64,000 bases of DNA. Source: Rhodoplanes sp963840055. GTDB taxonomy: Bacteria > Pseudomonadota > Alphaproteobacteria > Rhizobiales > Xanthobacteraceae. The stretch spans positions 43,318-107,317 of the forward strand of contig CAWIXM010000051.1 of NCBI GenBank assembly GCA_963840055.1. Direction: 5' to 3'. The notes under the pieces are model-generated. The model worked only from the letters and a program-made list of their open reading frames with translations. It had not been told where the DNA came from and did not search any database. Positions 43,222-51,364 of the stretch are shown here, piece after piece (positions within the stretch are counted from its first letter, which is position 1; each line of letters begins with the position of its first letter). A program made the translations under genes and the position numbers.

Positions 43222-43487
43222 CGCTCCGCATCTATCTTCTCGGCGAGCCATACCTTGATCAGCGACTGATAGGGGACATCTCGTCGATTGGCGGCGATCT
43301 TGATGCGCTCAAGCAACGCCTGGGGCAGCCGCAGAGAGATCGAGGCGGTTGATAGTTTGAGATTGGGAAAGCGGGCGCGTTCCGCTTTGGATAGCTCGAG
43401 ATAGTCGGCGCTGTCGTGGGTCTCCCAAAAGCTCCGTTCTTCCGCTTCAGTACGAAATTGCGGTATTGGCTTAAGCTTCTTGGTCAT
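43218..43487 (-). CDS. CopG-type antitoxin of a BrnT/BrnA-like pair
   Basis: This 89-residue protein has the layout of the CopG_antitoxin family: an N-terminal toxin-binding part (IPQFRTEAEERSFWETHDSADYLEL) and a C-terminal ribbon-helix-helix (LKLSTASISLRLPQALLERIKIAANRRDVPYQSLIKVWL). The RHH would bind the palindrome at 43777 and repress the operon. It overlaps the toxin gene by 17 bp upstream and hemF by ATGA downstream. Whether it is called BrnA or another CopG antitoxin does not change the picture. Confidence 0.85.
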   Translation of the reverse strand: MTKKLKPIPQFRTEAEERSFWETHDSADYLELSKAERARFPNLKLSTASISLRLPQALLERIKIAANRRDVPYQSLIKVWLAEKIDAER

Positions 43488-43773
43488 ACCGAGCCCTTTC
43501 CTTTCGGCTCATGGCGCGCGCCGAAATCACCCGGATCAGGGTCTCGTCGCGACGAGTCCTAAACGTGACATGCAATCGGCGCCCTTCGAGCGTTCGGCCA
43601 TAGGCTGTAAAGCGATATTCCGCGCCGCCGTGCCGATCATCGATAAGCACGAGAAGCCGGGGGTCGAGAAATATCTGCTCCGCCTCGGATTGGCTTACGG
43701 AATGCTTGTCCGCGCTCTTGCGGCTGTTTCCGTCATCCCACTCGAACCCGACGATCTTAGCGAAATTCAGCAT
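43471..43773 (-). CDS. BrnT-family ribonuclease toxin
   Basis: This 100-residue BrnT-like toxin has the conserved FEWDDGNSRKSADKHSVSQS start, DRHGGAEYRFTAYGRT centre, and IRVISARAMSRKERARY end. BrnT is a RelE-fold ribonuclease; the Arg/Lys/His residues of IRVISAR and KHSVS are the usual active-site positions. The gene precedes its antitoxin and overlaps it by 17 bp, the typical brnTA order. It starts 4 bp from the palindrome at 43777-43797. It appears intact. Confidence 0.88.
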   Translation of the reverse strand: MLNFAKIVGFEWDDGNSRKSADKHSVSQSEAEQIFLDPRLLVLIDDRHGGAEYRFTAYGRTLEGRRLHVTFRTRRDETLIRVISARAMSRKERARYDQEA

Positions 43774-43776
43774 TTA

Positions 43777-43797
43777 TGTATATTATCTTCATATACA
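43777..43797. promoter_or_regulatory. Palindromic operator of the BrnT/CopG module
   Basis: Perfect 7-bp arms TGTATAT and ATATACA are separated by TATCTTC, 4 bp upstream of the toxin start codon. The TATAT elements could include the -10 hexamer. By analogy with brnTA autoregulation, the CopG-type antitoxin is the likely binder. Confidence 0.7.
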
Positions 43798-43802
43798 GAA
43801 TT

Positions 43803-43837
43803 GCAAGGCTAGTCGATCGTGCAAGGCTAGTCGATCG
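43803..43837. repeat. 18-bp tandem duplication at the 3' end of trmL
   Basis: GCAAGGCTAGTCGATCG occurs at 43803-43819 and 43821-43837, one base apart. The right copy includes the trmL stop codon (TAG on the minus strand). The left copy lies between the toxin promoter and trmL. It may be a footprint of how the toxin-antitoxin module was inserted. Confidence 0.75.
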
Positions 43838-44309
43838 CGCCACCATAGATATTGCCTGGACTGGCGCTCAACTGTCGCAACGCCTCGCCAACCGCCATCG
43901 CGCAGGCGACCGCCACGTTGAGCGAGCGCAGGCCCGGGCGCATCGGGATCGCCAACTTTGCATCCGCCGTCCCGTGAACCTCTTTGGGCACGCCGGAGGA
44001 TTCGCGCCCGAACAACAGGATATCGTCCGCGCGGAAGCGATGCGCGAGGTAGGGGGTCTCGCCGTGGGTGGTGAATAGGACGAGGCGCAGGCCCTCGGCC
44101 TTGCGCCAAGCCTCGAAACGCTCCCACGAGGAATGCCGGGTGAGCGCGACCCGATCGAGATAGTCCATGCCGGCGCGGCGGAAGGCCCGGTCGGTCGTCG
44201 GAAAGCCGGCCGGTTCGACGATATGGGCGTCGAGCCCAAGGCAGGCCGCCAGCCGCAGAACGGTCCCGGCGTTCTGTGGAATATCCGGTTGGAACAAGGC
44301 GATACGCAT
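43827..44309 (-). CDS. trmL: tRNA (cytidine(34)-2'-O)-methyltransferase TrmL
   Basis: This is a 160-residue SPOUT methyltransferase with a C-terminal trefoil knot. The motifs are MRIALFQPDIPQNAGTVLRL (N-terminal), FGRESSGVPKEVH (motif 2) and IPMRPGLRSLNVAVACAMAV (motif 3, with the AdoMet-binding LNVA). It methylates the wobble nucleotide of tRNA-Leu. Minimal TrmL length (~155-160) is matched. Its stop lies in the 18-bp tandem duplication, and the toxin-antitoxin module follows downstream on the same strand. Confidence 0.93.
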   Translation of the reverse strand: MRIALFQPDIPQNAGTVLRLAACLGLDAHIVEPAGFPTTDRAFRRAGMDYLDRVALTRHSSWERFEAWRKAEGLRLVLFTTHGETPYLAHRFRADDILLFGRESSGVPKEVHGTADAKLAIPMRPGLRSLNVAVACAMAVGEALRQLSASPGNIYGGAID

Positions 44310-44588
44310 GGTCAGCGCGCTCTCCGATCCGCCGCCATGGGCCGCTTTGGCAGGTCTGACGTTTATGGCGGAAATTTAATTTGACCGGCCGATGCTGCAC
44401 CTGCTCAGCGGGCTTGCGCTCCCCCCGCAAGGGTGCCAATAAAAAGTGCAGACAGTGATGGCGCAGACCTGCCTTTCCGCCCGCTGCTGTGGTCCTGCCC
44501 GCCCGGCTAGCCGCCGGCTCGGCCCTCCTTGAGGTGAATCGACCCGCTAGGTGAACCGCCCACCGTCAAAGAAAAAGGGACTGACACC
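44310..44588. promoter_or_regulatory. trmL-fbcF divergent intergenic region
   Basis: 279 bp between divergent genes. The fbcF ribosome site AAAAAGGGA precedes the GTG start by about 8 nt. No palindrome or convincing promoter pair was picked out by eye. Confidence 0.35.
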
Positions 44589-45122
44589 GTGACGCTCGAC
44601 ACAATCCTAGAATCTTCTCCGACGCGCCGCGATTTTCTTTATATCGCGACCGGCGCAGCCGGCGCGATCGGCGTGGGCTTCGCGCTCGTGCCAATGATCG
44701 CACAGATGAACCCGGACGCCTCCACGATCGCTGCCGGCGCTCCTATCGAGGTCGATCTTGCCCCGATCGCCGAGGGGCAGGTGGTCAAGGTCACCTGGCG
44801 CAGCAAACCGGTCTTTATCTCCCATCGCACCAAGCAGGAGGTGGAGGAGGCACGCGCCGTTCCCCTGGGCAGTCTGCGCGATCCGCAAACGGATCAGCAA
44901 CGCACCAAGCCCGGCCATGAGCCCTGGCTGGTGGTGATCGGCATCTGCACGCATCTCGGCTGCATTCCGATCGCGAACCAGGGTGATTATGGCGGCTGGT
45001 TCTGCCCCTGCCACGGCTCCCATTACGACAATGCCGGACGCATCCGCCGCGGCCCCGCGCCGGCCAACCTTGCCATCCCGCCTTATCAATTCGTATCCGA
45101 CACCAAGATCCAGATCGGCTGA
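44589..45122 (+). CDS. fbcF: Ubiquinol-cytochrome c reductase iron-sulfur subunit (Rieske)
   Basis: This 177-residue Rieske protein of the bc1 complex has an N-terminal twin-arginine-like anchor (TRRDFLYIATGAAGAIGVG, RR followed by a membrane helix). The 2Fe-2S ligands are in CTHLGCIP and CPCHGSHYD (two Cys and two His). It moves electrons from ubiquinol to cytochrome c1. The start is GTG with AAAGGGA upstream. It is first in an operon with fbcH, 25 bp upstream of it, as in Bradyrhizobium. Confidence 0.95.
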   Translation: MTLDTILESSPTRRDFLYIATGAAGAIGVGFALVPMIAQMNPDASTIAAGAPIEVDLAPIAEGQVVKVTWRSKPVFISHRTKQEVEEARAVPLGSLRDPQTDQQRTKPGHEPWLVVIGICTHLGCIPIANQGDYGGWFCPCHGSHYDNAGRIRRGPAPANLAIPPYQFVSDTKIQIG

Positions 45123-45147
45123 CGTGCCCTCCAATTAGAGAAACATC

Positions 45148-47253
45148 ATGAGTGGACATTCCACCTTCGAGCCGCAGAACCGATTAATGAAATGGTTCGA
45201 GGCGCGGCTCCCGATCATCGGTCTATTGTATTCGTCCTTTGTCTCCTTCCCGACGCCGCGCAATCTGAATTTTCTGTGGACGTTCGGCGCCATTCTCAGC
45301 TTCTTCCTCGTCATTCAGATCGTGACCGGCGTCGTCCTGGTCATGCATTACACCCCGAATGTCGATATGGCCTTCAATTCCGTCGAACTGATGATGCGCG
45401 ACGTGAATTATGGCTGGCTGTTGCGCTACGCGCACGCCAACGGCGCGGCGATGTTCTTTTTCGCGGTCTATATCCACATGTTTCGCGGGATGTATTACGG
45501 CTCCTACAAAGAGCCGCGTGAGGTGCTGTGGATCATCGGCGTGATCATTTTCCTGCTAATGATCGCCACCGGCTTCATGGGCTACGTGCTGCCCTGGGGG
45601 CAGATGAGCTATTGGGCGGCGACCGTCATCACCAATCTGTTCTCGGCGTTTCCCATCGTCGGCGAGCCCATCGTCACGTGGCTATGGGGCGGGTATGCGG
45701 TCGGCAATCCGACGCTGCAGCGGTTCTTCTCCCTGCATTATCTGCTGCCCTTCGTGATCGTCGGCTTCGTCGGTTTGCATGTCTGGGCGCTGCACGTTGT
45801 CGGGCAGAACAATCCGTCCGGCGTTGAGCCGAAGAGCGACAAGGACATGGTGCCGTTCACGCCCTACGCCACGATGAAGGACATGTTCTACTTCGTGGTG
45901 TTTCTGCTGCTGTTCGGCTGGTTCGTGTTCTATATCCCGAACTATCTTGGTCACGCCGACAACTACATCCCGGCCAATCCGAGCGTGACCCCGGCGCACA
46001 TCGTCCCGGAATGGTATTACCTTCCCTTCTACGCGATCTTGCGCGCCATCCCGAACAAGCTTTTAGGCGTGCTCGCCTTGTTCGCCTCGATCGCGATCCT
46101 CGCCTTTCTCCCCTGGCTAGACACGTCGCGGGTCAAATCGGCGACCTACCGGCCGATCTACCGGCAGTTCTTCTGGATATTCCTTGCCGTGTGCATCGGC
46201 CTCGGCTGGCTCGGTGCCAAGCCGGCGGAGGGAGGATATGTCATTGCCGCCCGCGTGCTCACCGTCTGGTACTTCCTCCACTTCCTCATCATTCTGCCGA
46301 TCGTCGGTCTGATCGAAAAGCCGAAACCGCTTCCGGCCTCGATCACAGAAGCCGCGCTCAAAGGCAAGAAAGTCGGCGTGACGGCGATGATCGCCGTTCT
46401 CGCGGCGCTATCCGGCCTGTTCGTTGCGACGCCGGCGCGGGCCGCCGAGGAAGCGCCGACGCCGCCGTTGCAGAGCTGGTCTTTCGCAGGCCCATTCGGC
46501 GTTTACAACCGCGCACAATTGCAGCGTGGCTTCCAAGTCTATCGCGAGGTCTGCTCCGCATGCCATGGGCTATCGTTGGTCGCATTCCGCAGCCTCGGCG
46601 AACCGGGCGGGCTCGACTACACGCAGGCGCAGGTCGCGGCCCTTGCCGCGGAGTACAGGATCAAGGATGGGCCTAACGATCAGGGCGAGATGTTCGAGCG
46701 GCCCGGCCGGCCGGCCGATCGTTTCCCCTCGCCGTTCCCGAACGCCGAAGCGGCGCGTGCCGCCATGGGCGGGACGGCGCCTCCCGATCTCTCGGTGATC
46801 GCCAAAGCGCGCACCTTCCCGCGGGGATTTCCCTGGTTTCTGATCGACATGGTGACGCAATACCAGGAGTCGGGTCCCGACTATATCTCTGCGCTCCTCA
46901 CCGGCTATGAAGAGCCGCCGCCGGCCGGTTTCAAGCTTCCCGAGGGGGGCTACTACAACAAATATTTCCCCGGCCATTCGATCGGCATGCCGCCGCCGCT
47001 CAGCGACGGGCAGGTCGACTATACCGATGGAACGCCAACAACCCTCGCCCAATACGCCAAGGACGTGTCGGCGTTTCTGATGTGGGCGGCGGAGCCGCAT
47101 CTTGAGGCGCGCAAGCGGCTCGGCTTCCAGGTGATGATCTTTCTGGTGGTGCTCGCGGGCCTTCTCTATTTCACGAAGAAGCGGATTTGGAACGACGTCG
47201 AGCATCCGACCGAGGCGACGCAGGGGGAAGGCCCGAAGGCGGTAAGCCATTAG
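45148..47253 (+). CDS. fbcH: Fused cytochrome b / cytochrome c1 of the bc1 complex (FbcH)
   Basis: This 701-residue polyprotein has cytochrome b at residues ~1-420 (eight membrane helices; haem-binding His such as HANGAAMFFFAVYIHMFRG and HYLLPFVIVGFVGLHVWALH; the PEWYYLPFYAILR Qo motif) and cytochrome c1 at ~430-701. The c1 part begins with a signal-like helix (ALSGLFVATPARAAEE) that would be cleaved, has the haem-c site CSACHGLS and a Met-ligand region, and ends in a C-terminal anchor (QVMIFLVVLAGLLYF). The fused gene is characteristic of Bradyrhizobium-like bacteria, where the precursor is cut at the internal signal. It is operonic with fbcF. Confidence 0.95.
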   Translation: MSGHSTFEPQNRLMKWFEARLPIIGLLYSSFVSFPTPRNLNFLWTFGAILSFFLVIQIVTGVVLVMHYTPNVDMAFNSVELMMRDVNYGWLLRYAHANGAAMFFFAVYIHMFRGMYYGSYKEPREVLWIIGVIIFLLMIATGFMGYVLPWGQMSYWAATVITNLFSAFPIVGEPIVTWLWGGYAVGNPTLQRFFSLHYLLPFVIVGFVGLHVWALHVVGQNNPSGVEPKSDKDMVPFTPYATMKDMFYFVVFLLLFGWFVFYIPNYLGHADNYIPANPSVTPAHIVPEWYYLPFYAILRAIPNKLLGVLALFASIAILAFLPWLDTSRVKSATYRPIYRQFFWIFLAVCIGLGWLGAKPAEGGYVIAARVLTVWYFLHFLIILPIVGLIEKPKPLPASITEAALKGKKVGVTAMIAVLAALSGLFVATPARAAEEAPTPPLQSWSFAGPFGVYNRAQLQRGFQVYREVCSACHGLSLVAFRSLGEPGGLDYTQAQVAALAAEYRIKDGPNDQGEMFERPGRPADRFPSPFPNAEAARAAMGGTAPPDLSVIAKARTFPRGFPWFLIDMVTQYQESGPDYISALLTGYEEPPPAGFKLPEGGYYNKYFPGHSIGMPPPLSDGQVDYTDGTPTTLAQYAKDVSAFLMWAAEPHLEARKRLGFQVMIFLVVLAGLLYFTKKRIWNDVEHPTEATQGEGPKAVSH

Positions 47254-47297
47254 GCCGCAGGGATTTGCCCGACCACGCGCCACCACGCCCTGCGACG

Positions 47298-48083
47298 ATG
47301 CCGAGGATTTCGGCCTATATCATCGCCTTTAACGAGGCGGAGAAGATCGAAGCCGCCGTCTCGAGCGTGCTGTGGGCAGACGAGATCGTGGTTGCGGATT
47401 CCGGCAGCACCGACGCCACTGCGGAGATTGCGGCGCGGCTCGGCGCTCGCGTCGTGCAGATTCCGTTCCAAGGCTTTGGCGACTTGCGCAACCGCGCCGT
47501 CGATGCGTGCAATAGCGATTGGATTTTCAGCCTGGACGCCGACGAACGCTGCACACCCGCGGTGCGCGATGAGGTTCTCGCACTGCTGGCGACCGAGCCC
47601 GCGCACGACGCGTTTCTCGTTCCCCGCCGCAATTACATGATGGGACGGTGGGTTCGCGGTTCCGGTTGGTATCCGAACTATCGGCAGCCGCAGCTTTTCC
47701 GCAAAGGCGCGCTCCGCTATCGGCTCGAGCCCGTTCATGAAGGCTATGAATTGCTGACCGCCCGCCCGCTGGGCAGATTGCGAAACGACATCTGGCAATT
47801 CCCGTTCCGCAATCTCGCCGAGGTGATCGAGAAGGTGAATCGCTATTCGTCGCTCGGCGCAGACCAAATCGAGCATGCGTCGATGTGGGGCGCGCTCGGC
47901 CATGCGACCTGGGCGTTTCTCAAGCACTTCATCTTCAAGCGCGGCTTTTACGACGGATGGGTTGGATTCGTCATCGCCTTCGGAAATTTCGAAGGCACGT
48001 TCTATCGCTATGCCAAACGTTACGAGCGGATGGCCGGTTGGCGGCCGCCGCCCACGGAGCCGATCACCCGCGATAAGCCGTAA
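47298..48083 (+). CDS. Glycosyltransferase family 2 (LPS-core WaaE-like)
   Basis: This 261-residue GT2 enzyme has an N-terminal Rossmann-like nucleotide-sugar domain with ISAYIIAFNEAEKIEAAVSS, the DXD-like metal motif in FSLDADERCTP and the VVADSGSTDATAEIA block. The C-terminal half (FRNLAEVIEKVNRYSS, FLKHFIFKRGFYDGWVGFVI) resembles the LPS-core beta-1,4-glucosyltransferase WaaE/KdtX subgroup. ATG 47298 starts the domain; the longer frame overlaps the fbcH end. It begins 44 bp after fbcH and may share its transcript. Confidence 0.85.
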   Translation: MPRISAYIIAFNEAEKIEAAVSSVLWADEIVVADSGSTDATAEIAARLGARVVQIPFQGFGDLRNRAVDACNSDWIFSLDADERCTPAVRDEVLALLATEPAHDAFLVPRRNYMMGRWVRGSGWYPNYRQPQLFRKGALRYRLEPVHEGYELLTARPLGRLRNDIWQFPFRNLAEVIEKVNRYSSLGADQIEHASMWGALGHATWAFLKHFIFKRGFYDGWVGFVIAFGNFEGTFYRYAKRYERMAGWRPPPTEPITRDKP

Positions 48084-48372
48084 CCTTTCACCTTGGGTCG
48101 TCGGCAACTTTTCGTCGAGAATGTTTGGAAAAAGGTCGTACGGAGAAGTGCGGATATAGTACCGTTTTTTTCGTGACCGATTTGCAACGCTTTTGCACTA
48201 CATCGAAGAAACGCCCAAAAAGCGAGCAATTGCCGCAGCTTTTATCTTCTCATTCCTCACCCCTTATGAGTTCATATCAGACGGTTTCTAACGTCGCAGA
48301 CGAAGAGATCATACTGGGGGTCTAGCGGGCGCGCGTTTGTCTAAGCGCCACGGTGGAAAAGGGGCTACTACC
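48084..48372. promoter_or_regulatory. Leader region of the TorF-family porin gene
   Basis: 289 bp with no gene, AT-richer than the surroundings. There is a direct repeat of TTGCA (TTTGCAACGCTTTTGCA near 48180-48196) and an A/T-rich stretch before it. It probably contains the porin promoter and a long 5' leader. The ribosome-site-like GGAAAAGGGG lies 13-20 nt before the ATG at 48373. Confidence 0.4.
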
Positions 48373-49362
48373 ATGAAGAAAATTCTACTCGCAACGGTGG
48401 TCGCCGTCGTGTGTTCGACGAGCGCGGTTCTTGCGGCCGATATGGCGGCGCCTATCGCTCCGCCGCCGCCGCCTAATCCGTGGGATATCGCCTTCGGGGC
48501 GGGCATCTATTCCGATTATATTTTCCGCGGCATCTCGCAGTCCAATCATAAGCCCTCTGTGAACGCGTATTTCGAGCCGCGCTACAATCTCAACAACAAT
48601 CTGCAGCTTTACGCCGGCGTCGGCGGCTGGAGCATCGCCTTTGCCAACCGTACCTCGGGTGAGATCGATATTTACGGCGGCATCCGGCCAACCTTCGGTA
48701 GCCTCGCCTTCGATTTCGGCGTTTGGTACTACTACTATCCGGGCGGCCAGTGCTTCAATGCGAACCTCGACTTCTTCGGAAACACCTACGGCACCGACTG
48801 CTTCAATAACGGAAACCTGCCGATCACCGGTAACATCATCAAGAAAGACCTGAGCTTCATCGAGTATTTCGGCAAGGCCGCATGGACGCCGACCGAAACT
48901 TTCGGAATTGGCGCCGCCGTATACTACGATCCGGACTGGCTGCAGTTCGGCACCGACGGCCTCTACGCATCGACCGGCATCAAGCTGTCGGCGCCGAGCG
49001 CCTGGATGCCGGCCGGCACCGGCGTTTACGTATCGGGTGAGATCGGCCGCTACTGGTTCGGCACCGCCAACTCGTTCTACGCCGCGCCGCCCGTCTATCC
49101 GTTCGGCATACCGCTGCCCGATTACACCGCCTGGAACGTCGGCCTCGGCCTGACCTGGAGCGTGTTTACGCTCGATTTACGCTACTACGACACCGATCTG
49201 AACGAGGGCGAGTGCAACGCGCTCACCAGCGACTTCAACGCCACCTACAACCCGGCGAACATCAGCGCGATCAATCCGGGTGGTTTCGGCTCGAAGTGGT
49301 GCGGCCAGGCCTATGTCGCCTCGCTTAAGGCCGACCTGACCTGGGGCTCGAACGTCAAGTAA
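48373..49362 (+). CDS. TorF-family putative porin
   Basis: This 329-residue outer-membrane protein has a signal peptide (KKILLATVVAVVCSTSAVLA) and a Pro-rich linker (PIAPPPPPNPW), then the TorF family start WDIAFGAGIYSDYIFRGISQS. Amphipathic beta strands with aromatic girdles follow (LQLYAGVGGWSIAF, LAFDFGVWYYYYP). Four Cys (GGQCFNANLD, GTDCFNN, EGECNALTS, SKWCGQAY) could form two disulfides in extracellular loops. A barrel of this family is a putative porin; substrate unknown. A strong terminator follows. Confidence 0.88.
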   Translation: MKKILLATVVAVVCSTSAVLAADMAAPIAPPPPPNPWDIAFGAGIYSDYIFRGISQSNHKPSVNAYFEPRYNLNNNLQLYAGVGGWSIAFANRTSGEIDIYGGIRPTFGSLAFDFGVWYYYYPGGQCFNANLDFFGNTYGTDCFNNGNLPITGNIIKKDLSFIEYFGKAAWTPTETFGIGAAVYYDPDWLQFGTDGLYASTGIKLSAPSAWMPAGTGVYVSGEIGRYWFGTANSFYAAPPVYPFGIPLPDYTAWNVGLGLTWSVFTLDLRYYDTDLNEGECNALTSDFNATYNPANISAINPGGFGSKWCGQAYVASLKADLTWGSNVK

Positions 49363-49382
49363 GTCAGGCCAAGGTCCTGCAT

Positions 49383-49425
49383 AAACAGGTGGCGGCTTCT
49401 CAGAAGCCGTCACCTGTTTCTTTGT
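49383..49425. terminator. Bidirectional intrinsic terminator after the porin gene
   Basis: AAACAGGTG pairs with CACCTGTTT, with a CGGCTTC/GAAGCCG inner stem and a short loop at 49400-49401, followed by TCTTTGTTT. It sits between convergent genes and can serve both. Confidence 0.85.
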
Positions 49426-49501
49426 TTAGCCGGCTGCCGGCGCCGCAGCCGGGAAAATTATATCTTCCCGTATGCGATAGCCCCGCCCTTGCCGCGGCGG
49501 C

Positions 49502-50714
49502 CTATTTCCACGCCGCCTGCTCCGGATCAAAGCGCTGGCCGTTCAGCTCCTTGGCGAGCGCCGCTAGAACGCCCCCGATATCGATTGCGGCGCTGTCCTC
49601 ATCGCTGGCATGGTCGCCGCCGCCGATGTCGAGGCGCGGGCCGCCGCCTTCGTCGACCGTTTGGACCTGCGGATCGCCGATCCAGATCACCAGATGGTCG
49701 GCGCCGTTCGGCTTGTCCGGGCCGATCAGGATTGGCAGCTCGATCAGTTCGGTGAGGTCGAGGCCCGGCACCGCCGCGTCCGGGCGCTTGAATCCAAGCG
49801 TAAGCTCGCGCGTCGTCGGGTCCCATTGCGGCGGCAACGCGGTTCCGCCAAGCGCGGCCGCCAGCACGGCGGAAATGCGTCCCGCGAGTTGATCCATTTT
49901 GATCGTTTTTCCGTCGCGCCATGGACCGGCGAGCAATGCGCACGGCGCGCTCAATGCCATAACCGCCCGGCGTCCAGCCGACGGCGAGCACGCCCGGCAT
50001 TGCCTTGAGTTGCGCGAGCAAGGCAGGCGCGCGCGCCGGATCGACCTCCAGCCGAACGAGTTGATTGCCGGCGCGCAGGTCGGCGCAAGTCTGCACCAGG
50101 CTCGAATAGTCGACCCGCACGTTGAGCCCGCGCAGCGCCTTCACCAGGTCGGGCAGGCGATCGGAGGCGACGCGCACGCCGATCGAGCTTGGCGTTGTCT
50201 CGGTGAAATCCTCCGGCGCATCGACTATTTCTTCTTCGCGTGCCAACTGGTCACGGAATTCGATCTCGCTCATGTCGCTCAGATCGCTCGCGGCCACTTC
50301 ATCGATCTCGGAGCCGCGGGTGATCGTGCCTTCAAGGGAAAACGTCGTCCCATCCTGCTTGCGCACGAGGCTCACGGCGACCGGGGTTTGATCGGGCTCG
50401 CTCTTTCCTGTTCCGACGAGCTTGCCGCTTTCGGGCCGCAGGGCGACCACGAACCGTTCTTTGCGATTGGAGAGCGGCGACACGGAATAGCAGAGGTCAA
50501 GCGTGGCGGAGACGGTTTTCCCACCCTTCCGCGCTTCGCGCCAGATCGCCTCGCTTGGCAGATCGCTCAGCAGTCCGTCCTCAACAATGGTGTAACGGAC
50601 ATTGTCATCGGCGAGCGGGCTCGGCTTGGCGTCTTTGTTCGCCTGCGACCAAACCGCCGAACTCGGCAAGATGGACGTAAAAAACGCAGCGACCACGAGG
50701 GCGGGTATGCGCAT
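49502..50714 (-). pseudogene. Exported hypothetical protein, frameshifted
   Basis: A signal peptide (RIPALVVAAFFTSILPSSA) is followed by a long conserved-looking mature part (ADDNVRYTIVEDGLLSDLPS, YSVSPLSNRKERFVVALRPE, RVASDRLPDLVKALRGLNVR, ALLAQLKAMPGVLAVGWTPG). The frame continues to about 49945 and then the sequence goes on in another frame: AGPWRDGKTIKMDQLAGRIS to LNGQRFDPEQAAWK, stopping at 49502. From ATG 50714 (ribosome site TGAGGA) to that stop is 1213 nt, one base beyond a whole number of codons. I do not recognise the family. A single extra base is the only visible defect. Confidence 0.6.
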
Positions 50715-50866
50715 GAATGTCCTCATCGGGAAGGCGGGGAGAACGGACTCAAATAGCCTGGTCCGGAATGCTGTGCGCGCAGGCGACGCACCTGCCGGCC
50801 GCTTGACCAAGAGCATGTCCTCCCGGCAAGAACAAGACCGCGAGAACGATCGCCCAAGAGAGCCCC

Positions 50867-51325
50867 ATGAAGCAGCGCCGCACCACTCATCCGCCCCCCG
50901 GCCATGCGGGTCGGCGCTACACCGGCGCATTCTTATTGGCTGTATTGACCGCGGGTCTTGCGATCATCCATCCGCTCGCCAGCGCTCACGGCGAGTCTGC
51001 CTTTCCATTCGGCCGCGAATTGACCGCGGAAGTCGCGCCGATGCCGGACACGCAACGCCAGCCGACCCTCGATATCGACGACAAGGGCCTCGCCGAGCTC
51101 GATCTCTGGTGCGCCAACGTGAAGGCGCGCCTCGTGGTCGTCGCCGACACGATCACGGTGCTTATCGGACCGAAGACCGAGCGGCCTTGCCCGCCAGAAC
51201 AAGCGCGCGCCGACGCGGAAATCCTTGCTGGCTTGGCCGAGGTGACGAACTGGCGTCTCGAAGAGGACATCCTCGTGCTGACCGGCGGTCCGGCCACTTT
51301 GCGCTTCCGCCTGCAGACGAATTGA
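50867..51325 (+). CDS. Exported META/HslJ-like domain protein
   Basis: This 152-residue protein has an N-terminal signal or anchor (FLLAVLTAGLAIIHPLASA) and a small domain with FPFGRELTAEV near its start, then DDKGLAELDLWCANVKARLVV and TDITVLIG-like TITVLIGPKTERPCPPEQ, and ILVLTGGPATLRFRL at the end. This resembles the META domain of HslJ-type envelope proteins. Two Cys (LWCANVK and RPCPPEQ) may pair. It is located just upstream of an ABC transporter on the same strand, with ~40 bp between. Function is unknown. Confidence 0.6.
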   Translation: MKQRRTTHPPPGHAGRRYTGAFLLAVLTAGLAIIHPLASAHGESAFPFGRELTAEVAPMPDTQRQPTLDIDDKGLAELDLWCANVKARLVVVADTITVLIGPKTERPCPPEQARADAEILAGLAEVTNWRLEEDILVLTGGPATLRFRLQTN

Positions 51326-51364
51326 GAAAGCGGCCGTGCATCGGGCGTGGGGGCTTGAGACAGC

